A stretch of DNA of 64,000 nucleotides from Drosophila pseudoobscura (taxonomy: Eukaryota > Arthropoda > Insecta > Diptera > Drosophilidae), in assembly GCF_009870125.1 (NCBI RefSeq), contig NC_046679.1, positions 24,304,001-24,368,000 on the forward strand, given 5' to 3'. A program made the position numbers and the translations under genes. Below the pieces are notes generated by a model, which worked only from the letters and a program-made list of their open reading frames with translations, ran no database searches and was not told where the DNA came from. This document shows positions 1-15,000 of this stretch, piece by piece (position 1 is the stretch's first letter; the number at the start of each line of letters is the position of its first letter).

Positions 1-1041
1 CACCTTTAAGTAAAAAAAAAACACAAATTACGTTTATTTTCCCTCTTGCCTGGATTTACTCTTTTGGCAAACAGAAATCAATTTTCGATTTAATCTTTCG
101 TTTTAATTTTCCCGACTTTTCATCATTATCAATAAGTGCGCGGACGGAGGCGGGGACGGTCATGCAACGTGCCATGAGCGACGTGCGTCATTAAGTAAAA
201 TATCCGCCGCTGTTTCCGCGCATAAAAGCATCCGCCCTTCGCCTTTCCTCTTTCCCATACGTTGAGTATCGTTGAGCTGTCAATGCATTTTCAATACCCC
301 TCTGGTGCAATTTCCCCACTGTTTTCCCCCACAATTATAATTACTCATACGCACTGTGAGCCCGCGACCAACGTCAGCGGATGCTGCATGTTATGTCAAG
401 TGTGGCTCTTGCATAAAAAATGAAGCGCACAAAACTGTGCCCACAGCGATAGAGAGATATGCAGACAGAGACGCAGAAAGAGTGACAGAGAGAGAGTGAG
501 GGAGAGAGGTGTCAGGAATAAAGCCTCTGTCTAGATAAACAAGGATTTGTGCTCTGCATCTCTCGGCATTTTAATGAAGCTCTTTGTATGGCGTGCCCAA
601 AGCTTATCACTGATTGCGAAATGCAAATAGAATTGTATGCCGAGATTTAGGGGACCCTGGATTCCTCTATAACTGGATTATTGTTGGTGGAGTCCACTGC
701 ATGTACAGGTCTTAAGTTTTGGTAGTTCCAACTTTATGCATATGAGATCGATGCTTCGGTACAGAGCGTACTTACATATATCTTCAGAACTCTTTTGTTA
801 AAGCTTTTATCCAATACATAAGAAACACACCCATATTTAAATAAAATATTCGGATTTTAAATACAAATATAGTCAAATTAAGACCGTACTATTCAAAATA
901 ATTATAAGTAATATGTATGATTGTATGCTTGTATGATTTAAGATATCTTTCAATTTATCAAATGAGTGACACCGGATTGGTCTTCACTTTGTCCCCCATT
1001 GAGAACCACTTTGGGCCATATCAATAGATTTGAGTCCTCAC

Positions 1042-3061
1042 CTGATCCCTCGCTTTGCGATCGTCCTCAGGCTGGTGTGGTCTCCTGCCCATAAGCTCGT
1101 GAATGGCCAAGATGATTTCGCTCAGCTCACCGCGACTGATCCGGCCATCGCCATTCAGGTCGTAGAGCTTGAATGTCCATCGGAGGCGCTCGTAGACAGA
1201 GCCGCGCAGCAGGGTCGACAAGGTGACCAGTAAATCCTAATAACCATCAATGTGTGCAGCATGAATAGGAACATGAACATATACTCGTAAATGTAGATTG
1301 TGCAAACTTCATTATAATGAGATGGTAATTACCCGAAAACTAATGGCGCCATTGCAATTAACATCGAACGCCTTGAACACATAATGAGCGTATAAACTCG
1401 AATCTATATAAATGGAATAGGCAAAGAGAACAAAAAAAAAATGTCACAATTATGGGCGTGTCGGAGATTCTTTTTCAGTGGGGCTTTAGGGGTTTTTTTG
1501 GGGGGGGGCATTCGGTATTCTGACAGCCGGGTATTGCGGACGCAGCTGCTGCAAAGGCGAAATGGTCGCTTAAGTGGCGCTTTATGACGCGCAACTATAA
1601 AAAGGCAAAGCATAAGACCTCAGCGACAACATCGAATGGAGTGGCAGAAGCATACAGTGGGAGTGGTGGGGCATATACACACACATATATACATATACTT
1701 ACTGCCATGTGGAAAGAATTTGGCGTAAATATCCTTAAAACAATCCTCGTGCACCACGCCCTCGGGGCATTCCTGCAAAAGAAAAATCGCCATGAAAATG
1801 TTTTGCTTAGCTGCTTGGATGAGGGAAAAAGAAAGAGCAAATGTAATGAAAGAGGATACGCAAAATATTAAGGACTAGTAATAGAAGGACTCTGCAATGC
1901 CCTATTTCTTTAAATTCCTTAAGAAGTTTGAGAATAAGTAGCAATCTTCTGCTCTGCCACAATATTGAGGAAAATTTCGATTGGAAACGAGGCCTTCAGA
2001 ACTATCCTTTGATGAGTTAGTCATCCTTAGTGATTCAGTTAGTTAGTCGCTTTATTTTGCTAAATATGTACTTTAAATGAAATTACCCCTGGTAATCCTA
2101 CAGTTGCGGAGTATCAGACCTAAGTAGATTATCAAACAAGGCTCCTTGAAGCCTTAGCTGCTCGCTCACAAAGTTTTCTACACTTTCAAAGTTTTCTATT
2201 CGCAAAGTAAACAATTTTCGCCAGGTTAATTGAGTAAACAGTACCGCAGCAGCGACCTCGAACTGCGAGCCATCAATAAGGGCAGCCATCAGCCATAATA
2301 ACGATCAATAAAACCAACCATCAATAAGACAAACTATCAGTAAGACAAACTATCAATGGCGCAAAGTAAGTATCAGTATCAGAGAGGGGCACGGCACACT
2401 GCAGTAAGGCAAACTATCCATTTACTTGACCCAATGCTCATCTCCTGTTGACCCACATATACGAGTATTTTACGTATGTGCGTACTACTCGTATAGAAAC
2501 TTTTTCCGAATGAGCGCGCAAATGCTGCAATTGCAAGTGCTGCTTGCTCTCCTCCACGTCCTCTCGAATCAGTGCCTGGACCCACACACGCAAACAAAGA
2601 GAGCGACGACAATTCATTTGCAATGAAACCCAAAACGCGTGTGCATTAAAATGGGCAGCCATTTATGGCAACACTCTCTTTGGCACGCCATTCGCCGGTC
2701 ACCAGTATTTGGGTCTTACATTTTAAAGGATTCCTTTGGGGCATTGCGAAGGAGATAATCAGCGAGACTTCTACGAGGTTTCAACTGTTTATCGAAGGAG
2801 TACTATCTATACTTTTTTCTCAATCTGCCAATAATTATAATCATTGTAAGCAAACTTAAACCGTTTCAAAAAGAGATATTAGTAGAGAATAAATATATGT
2901 CTTACTGTTTTGAATCCCCTGTACATGACGCGGATTTCCTGTTTGGTGAACTTCGTTTGGCGGCACAGATCCTCGAGGGCAACGGGTATGGGCTTAGGCA
3001 CTCGTGTTTGTTCCAACTCATAGACCACCTCCTCGATAGGGCTTTCTGGTGGTGAGGCCAT
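1042..3061 (-). CDS. CG5890: KChIP-like EF-hand calcium sensor (Kv channel-interacting protein), 3' part outside window
   Basis: Four coding exons on the minus strand: 3061-2906, 1772-1703, 1403-1333 and 1236-1042. Every border has GT/AG, and phases 0, 1 and 0 join in frame. The ATG at 3061 opens a 52-residue first exon ending MYRGFKT, the hallmark start of the neuronal calcium sensor/KChIP fold. The next exon begins [12 protein letters not shown], the degenerate first EF-hand. Exon 3 encodes a loop starting [10 protein letters not shown], and exon 4 a canonical loop [12 protein letters not shown]. The last EF-hand (usually the C-terminal ~45 residues) is absent; exon 4 ends at a good donor (GTGAGG), so the rest must lie left of position 1. 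KChIPs bind the N-terminus of Kv4/Shal potassium channels and alter trafficking and inactivation. The short N-terminus has no myristoylation motif, unlike neurocalcin or frequenin. The fly symbol is from memory of sequence and of the taxilin neighbour. Confidence 0.9.
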
Positions 3062-6000
3062 GGTTGTTCTTGCTGTACTTCTACTTCCTCTTCCACTGCC
3101 ACTTCAGCTTTGACTTGTTCGTGGTATCGGTTTGGTTTTGCAGTTGTTGCTTAATTAACTCTTGTTAATTATGATTTACGGTTTAATATCAATTCGCATT
3201 TGAGGTGCTCTGTTAGAGGTTTTTAGATGGCACATAACGAACCCATGGTGCTTAAATTCGCTGGCAAGGCCACACAAAACCCGGTGAGTATTCAATTTCT
3301 TTGTCCCTTTTTTATGGGTTCTCCTTCTTCTCTTTCCTGGTACGGGCGCAGACGATGTTGTTGCGGTTGTCAATCCCTTTCGGCGTATCCTCTTTATTTT
3401 GTATTTTTTTTGGTGGTTTTTGGTTACGGTTTCCTTTATGGCGCGTTCCGCTAAGTCGCTAATGAGGCAACCATTTCTGAAAGAGAGGAAAAGAGAGTAT
3501 GGGTAAGGTTACATAAATCAGGTGGTGATGGTGGAAGGACGCCTTGCAGCAGCCGGAAGTGCAACTCGTAGCAGGTATGTGTGTGGGTGTGTGCTTTATA
3601 TATACATCGAGTATACGCCTTGTTGACTGCCGTCGGGTCTGTGGCTGGCTCTAGTGCCGGGCGAGTAACATGCAAATGGAGATTATTATTGCGTACCATA
3701 AATCAAAGGCGCGAATCGAGTTATGCGCGCACTTCGGCGTAGTTGCAGCACTCACTTGCCACACGTTGCAGGGCAGGTAGGAAGGCAGGCTTAGGTTGTT
3801 GCCCAGACGAAATTAATGAGCACTTTGCATGCAAATGAATTGAATGCCAGTTCGCTCTGGCAGGTTGTTTGTTTGCTTTGCACCGATGCCAATGCAGCAC
3901 TTAGCAAATCCTCTTCTGAATTGAGTTTAAACTGGTAAGTGAAGTGGGAATTGCCAAGACAATGCTAAATAGATTGGATTGCTAATGCTAACTCGAGTGG
4001 GTTTTGCTGCAGTAGAAGAACGTTCGTCAAAATTTCCCAGAAAACACATCCATTCCAAGTTCTGTTGTCCTATTAAATCGTTGGCTTGAAAGTAATCCCA
4101 TAAACCTAGAAAATTCAATTTCTTTCCGACTCAAGTCCGCATCCTTGTCGTTTTACTCTGACAAATTTCAACAGCCCTTCAATATTTATCAGCGAAAAGT
4201 CAAAAAGTTTTTGCTGCAAACTATTTCCACTCTATTTCCATTTTGCATTTCCATTCTATTTGCTCTTACACACACACACAGACAGTCGGGGGAGAGACGA
4301 TGGTTGAGCGTTTGCGATTTGGTGGAAAAAAGGGTGGAGTCGGGTAGGGTAGGGAAGGGTAAGGGTTTCCATTTCCGACGTCACGGCTATTTTTCAGCTG
4401 GAATTGATTAAGCACCAGATAAGCCAAAATGGGGTCACTGCGAAACGGAAATAGCTTTGACAGTTTTAATCCAAGCAGCATATTTATGTTCCTTTTTTCA
4501 CAGCTTTCACTTTCCCCTTAACTACTTTTTTCTTTTTTTGCTGGTTCTTCGCCTTTGAGTCACACTTATGCTTCCTGCTGGGCAAATTGCTGCACTCATT
4601 TCCTGGTTGTACAAATTTTGTTGAAAACAATGAAACTTTGAATACCCTCGCTGACCCGTCCGACCCTTTTGCCGCCATGTCAATCAGAAGCACTGGAAGA
4701 ACTGGTTTTAATGCCGTGCCGATGAGCAAGCCGTTGAGGGGTTTTGGTGGTGTCTTAATTTCGGGTTGCTGCCATCTGACTTAAGTTTGAATTTGGGCAC
4801 ATGACAATGGGGCCATCCATTGTCCATAGCACGAATCAGCACATTCTAATGAGTGGAATATTCAATATTTGGCTCGTACTCGAATGTGAATGATCGATGT
4901 ACTTGTTGGCGTTATCTGCCGCCAATTACTTACCATACATTGAGTGCCAATTCTGTATGATACAATATTTCCCTCACAGACTTGTTCTTAGTTTACTTGA
5001 GGGATAATACCTATGTTTTTCTTCTATTTAATTTTGGTCTGTAAAGTATCAACCATGGCTCATTTTTTTCTGTAACTACCGGCAGAAAAAAAAACATAAT
5101 TCGCTTCAGTTCTATACAGAAATTTCCTCAGAAAACTTTCGTTTGCTCCAGGGCCTTTGTGTTTTCTTTTTAAATAGACTTGTCCGCTCATTCATGTTGA
5201 ACATTGAATGTATAAATAAATGATGAACGGGGCAGAGCAGGACTTACATATTTATGCAGTTTTGTGTAACCAAAACTTAAAGATTGGAATCAATAACTTT
5301 AGCCCCGGCGTAATGCCATAAGGAAGAGAAGTGCCGAGAGCTTCGAGCTCTTTAAGCCGGTTCAAGCGATTGCTGGAAGTGGGTCTGCCATTAGCATAAA
5401 TTGCATTTAACCGAAAGAGAGGAGGTGGAGGAGCCATAAAAACGAATGCAATGTCATACTTATACGCTCGAGTGGCAGCCAACTAATTTCATGACTCTAT
5501 TTCGCACAAATCTGTGTGGCATTCGCCGAGCAGCGGGGCTGTGCAACCGCATGCATTTCACAACATTTTAAGTCATGTTGGAGCAACGCCTCGCCATGGT
5601 CAGAACCCGCTTCTAACACTACCGTACCCGCTCCCACACCCGCACACATGTTTAGCATTCAAAGGCAGTTTTGGCCAGGGCTAGGGCTTTAGTGTGTGTG
5701 CTTGTGGAATGTTTGCCAAATATCACGTATACGACATGTGTTTCCGGCAAAGAGCGCACGAACACCCACGAATAGCAGCACAGGCCGTGCAGGCGATCCA
5801 GGACCTAAACGCATTCAATGCCAGGGCGAACTGCAATTAAATATTAAATCAGGTCACAGTATGAAGCTACAATGCGAAAATCCTTATTAGCCGATTGCCA
5901 ATTGTTGTGAGACACAAGCACAAAATTTACGAATACTCGCATGACACAGAAATGCACTTAAGGCGGCAGATAGTCCATCGGGAGGAGGCGGAGTGTAGGA

Positions 6001-9000
6001 TTAAATGGGATATGCAAATTTTCTGGCAATGCCACTGTCAAGCATTGTATGTTTATTCATTTGTCTAATTGTGTTGTTCATGGAGCGGGTAACCCGGGGA
6101 GTCCTGTTGTGTGTGGCATGTCAGGACGTTAGCTTTTAGATGGCAACGACAACAGCAGTGGCAGTGGCAGCAGCCGCCAATCGAGGCAAGGACAAGGCTT
6201 GGCCCGGCCCGTCCCGAGCCGGCTTGCATGCAGTCATGCAATGCCACTCGAACAAAAAACTAAAACTAAACAAGAACGCACGCCAGGCCGGCCTCATTCC
6301 CCTTCTCTTTCTCCTCCTCCATCTGCTAACATTATTCCCTCTCTATCACTACACTAACTGGCATTGTCCACAGTGGCTTGGATATTTGCACAGCATAATA
6401 TTTGACATTGTTGATGAGGCAAGGCTCTAAACGAATTTGCATACATATACATACATCGTGCATCCTATATTTTAGCCTACAGAAAGTGAAATTATTTTGC
6501 GTTGGGAGTAAAGGCTGTTGAGGATTGTGCAGCTTAGGAATAATGCCAGAGGGTTTGCTGTAGATCTTCGATAAAATAATACATATTTAACATAAGAATG
6601 AATGTACATTGTATAATATTTTGTGTAAAGGTCAAGTCGGACTATATTCTGGATAGATTAATCTTACAAGCTTGAAACGAGTAAGAGCATTCAAATATTC
6701 AGCTATATTTTATTACAGAAATATATTCAAAGTCATTCGAAATGGATATTCTCGTTCGCTTATGGGAAATTCGTACAGCAAATCAACGGCATTCATATGC
6801 CCAAATTTATCCTATTCCTTAAAAAGCTAAGGTGCATCTATTTCCCACCCAAATGCCACTCTTTGATAATAACTTTGACCCACTGTTTGGGTGCTTGTGT
6901 CTCCAAGCCTGTGGCATTGCCATTTCCCGCTGTTTTCATGAAACTTTCACGGACTACAGCAGACAGACTGGCACAATGAGAGGAGTGCCATGCTCGAGCC
7001 GAACCCTGAGCCATATCTAAATAGAAACTCCTGGCCAGAACCAACACGCAACCGCAGAAGCCGCTGCCGCAGTCGCTGCCGCAGTCGCTGCCGCAGTCGC
7101 AGCTCTACTTCAATTCCGAGAGCATTATTAAATTTCGGATGGTATATCCATGCTATATCTGTGTGTGTGTGGGCGAGTATATAATTTTCATAAGGGCGGT
7201 GGGGGACCAAACAATTGAATTTTTGGCACGGCTTGTTTCGGGCTCGCCCACGAGGTCACCTGGGCGGTGACCTCTTGATGCGCCTACCAAAGACAATAAA
7301 TCAACGCCAATTATAGTCATTTTTTCATGGTTTTCTTTTTTTCCTGTGCTGTTGCGGTGCTCCTCAACCGAACCTTCGTTGGCCAAGGCAAGCGATGACG
7401 ACACATGATGTACGGCTCTCAACACTTTTCAATCTCGTTTTGGTCGAAACCTGAACCAAATCCGGCCACAAAGTGGGGGGAGCGAAGCATGGGAATATAA
7501 TGAGCCACCAAATCTCGGGAGAGATATATGCATGCCATATATCGCATACCGAATCGAAATGGGAAATGGCAAATGGCAAGTGCATTTGCATTGGCCTGCC
7601 TGTCTGGGTTGATTTTCCATTTCAATTTCCCTCTCTCGCAGTCCAGGACGAGATGTCTGATGTTGACACGAGCCCTAAGGGGATTTGAGATAATGTTCTG
7701 TTTGCCATTAGACATCATCAGCATCTGCCTCAGGTAAATGGATCGACCTTAATTGATTTATAATGCTTGCATGGAACACTCAACATTCGAGGGGATTATC
7801 TTTAATTGGATATATGTGTGTATTCGGAGAGCTTTTAATGAAACTGCATTTTTGTTGTAGTTGCAACAAAGAGGTTGCTGTGGCTAAAAGATTGATTGAC
7901 TTATGCTTGAATTAGTTAATGATTATAGTGTTTTGGGCTAAGCGTTGTGTAATGAGGGAAATATTAAACTAATTTGAAGAAATAAACGACTATTAAGACA
8001 AATTTCATAGCTAAAGTTGATGCAATATTGACAACATGTCGTATGGTTGATTACCAACGGGGCAACATACACAAATAGTTGGCAAGTCTTAATTGTCAGT
8101 TATCCTAATAATTATTACTTAAATTATACCGACAATGTCGTTGGTTTTGAGACTATTGCCCCTTGTACTGCTAGAAAGGATTAATAAACAATATACAAAG
8201 CTTCGAATAGATGGAACTGGAAACTATTTGTCTTTAGACCTGATTTATTTCTGATTGTTTGATTTCTTTCTGGTTTTTTTCGCCCCTCTACATGTACATA
8301 TGAGTATTATCTGTATCCAGATCTGACAGTATGACGCATAATTAAAGTTGGTAATTGTGCCAAAAGGATTTCTGCCAATTGCCAAGAGATCTGAGATATG
8401 GGCCCATCTTGGCTGCCAGCCAACAGATAGATAAATGGCCTATCAGAGAGTTATAAGATAGGCAGGGCACGGGGAAGGGGAAGGGAATTCCTTCCCCGGT
8501 CGTTATTCATTCCGTAAATACCGTAGAGTGTGACCAGAGTTTATTATCCTTAATGGAGTGTGAACAGCGGGTGCATTAGATTAGTTTTTAGTGGCTGGCA
8601 TTTGACATTCACTTTGAGTTTTAGTTTGCGTTTGGCTCTGCCTTTGAGCCGGCGCTGGAGCTTGGGGAAATCAAGCTAAAAGTGCTGATGAAAATCCCCC
8701 CTTTTGCAGTTAGTTTTTGGCTGTTAATGAAAAGCGTGCGATAATTTAAGAGGGCATTTTCCAGCTGGGATTCTCCTTACACAAAAAACAGCCCCCGTCC
8801 CTACACTTGCAGCTCTCTCAGATAAGCCCGGCACCGCCGAGGCGAGGCATGCCGCACGGCAGCCATAACAAACGACTCCCCAAAGCCGCAGAAGCAGCGG
8901 ATCAGCGTGTGGCATGGCATATGGTTCTCGCTCTCAGTTTGCAATAATTTTTTAGTTAAACATAAGAGGGAAAAGCAATTTTCGGCAAGGCATTTTCGGC

Positions 9001-12000
9001 TATCTTAAATCAACAAAGCGGAGTGGAAATGGGTGCTCCCCGAGAGCTACTACGAGTATTATTAGTCGCTGCTGATGCCTTAATCGCACATCCGACACGC
9101 GACAAGTAATTGGTGGCACCTGTGTGGTATCATCGTTTCCTTCGCCCTTCTTTGTGGCCCTTCAAGTGATGGGGCAGCCATGTAATCAGACAGAGGGCTG
9201 CTTCGGAAATGTTTTACATTGAAATGGCTGGCATACATGTTCTGGAACCCTACTATTCCATTCTTAAATTGTTGGTCTCTTTATCAAGTGCAGTATCTTT
9301 TTACTTTTAAGCATCTTCCTGCTTTCATTGAAGTGTTCTACGAACGACATCCCGCCAAGAGTGCAGCAGCTCAAGTGGCCTTAACCGAAATGAAGTAGCA
9401 ATCATAGATGAGCAATTGCTGCACTTAAAGTCTGACAAATGTTTAACAAAGATCCTAGCTGTATACATTTCAAGGAGTCGAGTCGGGCCACTTAGAGGAA
9501 GTCAGCAATCAGCTCAAGTTGCACAGACACACACATTGCATTGAGTGGAATGGCATGGAATGGAATGGGATATGTAGGATGGATGGAGTGAAAGCGAAAC
9601 CGGATGCTTATTACTGGCTATCTCTGGCCCAATCAAAGTTCAACTCTAGCAACTGTGTTGTTCATTAATTTGACAGCAGTTAGGAGTCTCTAAAAATGCA
9701 ATTCAGCTTTAGTTATGGCCAAGGCAGGGCAAATTCTGGTACGAGACTATGCAAAAATCCGAGGGGAGCCATAGTACGAAAGTTTCCATTGCATTTCCGT
9801 GCAGAGAGAAAGTTTTCGTAACTCCCGCGCACAAAATGCAGTTATTTCTGGCAATGGCCAACAAGAAACTGGCTTCATTGTTGGCCAGCCAACAAGAAAA
9901 CTGCCAAAATAGTTGCAAGCACTTCGGGGTATGGCTATGAGCAAGAGCAAGAGCAAGGAGGGGGTCTCCTATGAAAATTATACAAAAGCAAGGAGGCTTC
10001 AGAGTGGATTTAGGGACTGCTCGGGTGTACGAGTATGTTCCAAAATTTCGTATTCAACTGTGCGAAATGCTCAACAATAAAACGCCATTGAACGTCGTCC
10101 TACTGGCGACTTGTGCCCCCCACACACTCTCACACACACTAACACAGTAGAGCCACCCGCTAGTCGTTATGGCCCCCGGAACTTCCGGTTTGGCGATATG
10201 CGCCAACTTTTAGACAATCATTCTCGTTGTTCCCTTTCTTGGCCAAAGGCAAAAGCTTAGCGAATTTTTGCCCCAGCTATAAATATTCCGCGATATCTAC
10301 AAATACATTCATATACTCGTACATATTCGGTACTGTGCATATATATATATATAGTATTTTCCTCTGTGCGTGTATGCGAACCACAAAAGTTTACTGGACA
10401 ACAATTTTTTTGCCTGAATTGATTTAATTTATGAGCTGCCCTAATTTATTTCCGCCAAGCAAAATGGCAAAAGAATAGCGATGAAAAAAGTAAATTGGCT
10501 TAGGCGATTTAATTTAATTTACTATTTAACGAGAATATATGTACGAGTATTTCTATGAATTTAATTACCATTAAACCATTTAAAGATGGTTACTATGCTA
10601 GTATAGTTCGAAGGAGCCAACAGGGCCCTTTCTAATCTCTCTGCTCAATAAATACTTTTGTAGTACTATCGTTTCTCAATCCTGTTTTCACACGGAATGT
10701 AACCAACTGAAACCCCTGTTGAATCCATATTTAGAGTTTCCCAGATTTTACATGGCTTAAATCGCTAATAAAATCGATTATATTAAAAATATTCTATTAC
10801 AGTCTCGAATTTATTTAATGCTTAACATGTCCAAATAAGTATTGTAAGGAGCTTTCCAGCATCATCATACATATGTCTGCACATTTATTATAGTAATAAG
10901 TATTTAAAACTTTCTAGCATATAATCTTTAACTGGCATTCAACGAATGTGTATTCAGAGTTTTCTTCACCCAACCCCAACCCCTACCCTGCCACCATATT
11001 CAAAAACCAATTACATATTTTTTGGTGTATGTTTTGCCCAAAAGTTAATTCTTTCTCTGTGGAAAATCAACTACAAAACTAACTTTTCTCTGGTTGTTCA
11101 ACATTTGTTTTTGCTCGGCTTATTTTTATGTTCACAACGAACATGGGAATGGGGAGCATCTACAAGAACATGAAGAAAAACAAGAACAATGAGGGCCGAG
11201 ACCGAATAATAAAAAATTGAGCAAAAACAAAAGCCCGACAACAATTACAACAAAAGCAATGGCAATGGCAATAAAAAGAAACATTCAACTCTGGCAACTC
11301 ATACAACGCGAAATGGTGGAGGCCGGATGGGGTCCCCAGGACAAACTGCGGGGTATATTCCCGAAAAGTATGCAATATTTGCCTCCTACTCCTCCTCCAG
11401 CTGGTGGTCCTTCAACTTTGGTTGTTTGCTGCTGACTTGGCGGCTCGGGCCAGTAATTAATGCTTATAAGAGCCACTCGTTCGCTATGTGGGTGTGTGCG
11501 TGTGGGTGCCAGAGTTGCCACACTTTCAGTAAGCAGTTTTTTTTTTGGTAAAGGATTGTTCAAGTTAATTGCATGTTTTCAGCATACGTTTCTCTGTAAC
11601 TGTGGATTTTCTCTCTCATTGGGAAAATTTGGGAAATTTTACCAGAAATCTTTCCTTGCAAAGCAGAGTTGCCCCACTTTTCTTTTTTGGAAAGTACAGT
11701 CCTTAATTGCATGATTCCTGCATATTTCAGGCTGCCATTGTAGAATGGCTTACTCTAACCAAGCTATTTCCCAGCAAAGACATTTAACTTTTTGTGCAAT
11801 TTTCGATGTATTTTTTTTGGGGTGTGGGATGGGACGTGTAACACATGGCGTATGCGTGTTACGGTTGTAGGCGCCAACTTTCGGACGAAAACTTTGCTCT
11901 TATCAGCTGGCGATAAAAATATAAAAGAAAAACGAAAAGCCTCTGTCAAATATATATTGTGTGTAATGGGTATATGGGTGTTTTGGAACTTTTATAGACA

Positions 12001-15000
12001 CATCTGGTGGCTGGGCGCTTCTCGTATAAATTTCAAGTTTGTTGTTGCTCGAAAGTTAAACGTTTACTTTTTTCCTAGCTGTTGCATTCGTGTGTATCCA
12101 TGTATGTTTTGTGGCCTTAACTAGGGGGGAAATGTAGCAGCAGTTGCCCATTGATAAGTTAACCAGTAATGGTTTCCAAATTGATGTTCATGCTAGGGGT
12201 AGTATGTGTGATGTCCTTGGCCAGGCATAAGCATTTAAAACTACATCTAAAATGCTATTAAGATAGCTGACAATGTTCGTAGGCAGAGAGAGTTATGTCT
12301 GCTTTAAGGATTTACTTTGTTTAAAGCCGAAAGTTTTTCGTTTAATTATTCATCTAGAGACAAAACTCAGTCACGCCCATTACTCATTACTCACTTAGAC
12401 GCGGACAATACGAGTACGAGTATCATTCGATTCGGCCTTTAATCACCTGTGTCATTCGATAGCCCACGCACCTGTGTATGTAACACCTAAAGTGATTAGG
12501 CAATTTATAGCCGAAGCCGTTGAATCATTTTGCACCTCACGGCTGCCATTTGGCATTAGGACCGACCTGTGCGTGTCGTGAACTTTGCTTTGCAGCCAAA
12601 AACTATTTTTGACCAAGGTTAAGGTTTCGTGACCTTATCGTGAGGTCTAGATGATAGTACGATTACCTACAAAGAGGGGAAGTTAAGCCTCTGTTAGATT
12701 ACAAATTCGAGTCTTAATATTTTTATTAATCTTGTACTTCCTCTTCAGGGACTGGGCTCTATCGTATACCTTTTTCATGTCTGATAATTTCTAGATCTTC
12801 TGCAGATGTCCAAATAATTCGTGTTACTATTCCTACTTTCAGCTAAAACTATTCCCTGGCCAATTTTAAGGATCTCTGAACTTAGTTAGTTACAAATCTT
12901 TGGCTGGCTAACTAGTGAATGGTATACGGCGTGGGTTCCATTCAGGTTTACAACTAAGACTCGCATTTTTTGGCAACAGTCAGACGATTTTCGTGTGGTT
13001 TGTGTGCGCTGAACTTTTTTTTACCTTCTCTTAGACTATTTTCTAGGCAAGGTTAATGTTCTGTGACCTTATCTGGAAGACTTGGTGGGTGGCTAGCTAA
13101 TGTTATCCCTATCTTCCGAGTATTTCCTCTGAATCCTCGTCAAGTAGGGCATATTGATCCCTGGTTAGTCGCGTTAGGCTTTCCTACTTTTTTATTTTTA
13201 GCATTTCCATTCACAGTTTCGTGTTGCATACATCCAGGCTTTGTGTCCCTGGCTGTCCTGCTCTCATTCGCCCACTTAGAGGACAACAGCAGCCACTTTT
13301 GTGTGGGCTTTCTCTGTATCTGTGCGTGCGTATGTGTGTGTGAATGAAACTAGAGCGCACCTTGATGCTATTTTTAAACGCCACACAAAACAACAATTGT
13401 CGCTTAGTTTTGTGTTAAGTGTTTTTAACCATCCATGCCGCCCACTACGCCTGCCTCTTGAGGATGAGGCAAGTTCATTTCGTTTTATTTCATGGTTTCC
13501 CCTCCCCCCTGGGTTTCTCTGTCCCACAACTGCAGTTGGAGGTGCAAGTGCAGAACCTGTTAGCGGACAGCACTTAAAAATAGTTAAGGCCCAAGAGCGT
13601 CAAGTATTATATAAATAGATGACAGCTAAATACCTGCCTTCTCCTTCCTCCTGTGACTACAGACACACTGACTCTCACAAGTCTGCGGGCACACATTTGT
13701 GTGGAATTTCTAATTGCTTTCCCTTGTCGAATAGCAACATCAGTGCTGGCATAAGTTGGCTTTTAAAATCGGCATGTAGATCTAAATGGAATTGACATTT
13801 GGCTTATTGGCAAACTGCATGGCAAATGCATATCTGGTCAGGACTTACTGTAAAGTTTATTTGTTGCACATATCTTTAGTTTGGTTTGTTTTGCTGCTTC
13901 TAAATGCTTATGTCGGATTAAATGGACTGGAAATTGCAACCGAATGTAAACGGGAGAATATAAATACAGAAATGTGAATAAAAAACTACGGATTATCTGA
14001 ATTATTTATGACCTTAAATGGAATCGGCCAGAGTGCTGACTACTCTTGGAGACCCTCCGCTTGAGCTTTATTTCAAAAGGTGTAGTAAATATATTGTGAT
14101 GCTGCTTAAGGACTCAAAAATCATTGTTCGAAGCTTGTGAGCTATTTTTCCTATGTTCCAAATATGTCAATTAAAGAAATGCAGTTCCCAAATATATATT
14201 ATAATGTATTTATACGAGCTGTCAAGGTTCACCACCCCCGGCCCCCTCGCTATGGTTAAAATATCAGACGATGGTCCAAAACTGTTTTATATAATAGAAG
14301 GAAATAAATCCCAAATGTGAGATAACAATTTAATGTTAAATTAAATGGAATTCATTAAATTACAATAGATTTAAAATATATACATATAATAATTTTTGTA
14401 TAAATATAACGTATTCGGTGATAGATCACTTTAAAGTGAAGTAATCTTTACCAGAGGCACTGAAAACACTCTTTGAAATTCTCAAATACATATTGAACAT
14501 ATACATATAGGGCTGACTGTGCTCAGAGGCAGTTCGATCTGTTCACGTTCCCCATAAAAGAGTATACTTTCAGGTGAGCGAATGTTTGTTTGGCCCTGTT
14601 TTGCGTGTGTTTATGCCTGTTTGAGTGTGCGCGAATGTTTGTGCAACAATCCGTTTGTGCGTGTGTTTGTGTGTGCGGCTTTGGCGCCTACCCAAATAAA
14701 TCGCATGCGATTAAAATTGTAAACAAATCGCGTTTGGAGGCATGCGTTTTGCCGTGCTGTGCTCGATTCGCTTTTCTCTTTTTTAGTTCTTAGCGTCAGG
14801 CAGGATGCCCCCCCCCCCCTGGCTTCAGTTAAATGAGTTGTTGTTTATAGTTCTTAAGAATGTGTGGGATGTGGGTGTGCATGGGTACGGCGGATGGCGG
14901 ATGTGTGGGTGTGCACACATTTGCATTTGTAGCGTAACGGTGGTATGTATTGTTTACTGTTTACTTTGTAGGTTAGTTCTGCTCCAGCTTTAAGTTTACC

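Noticed and set aside
8466-8492. Near-palindrome GGGGAAGGGAATTCCTTCCCC
   Set aside because: Imperfect, a single copy and short; low-complexity purine/pyrimidine sequence gives such pairs by chance.
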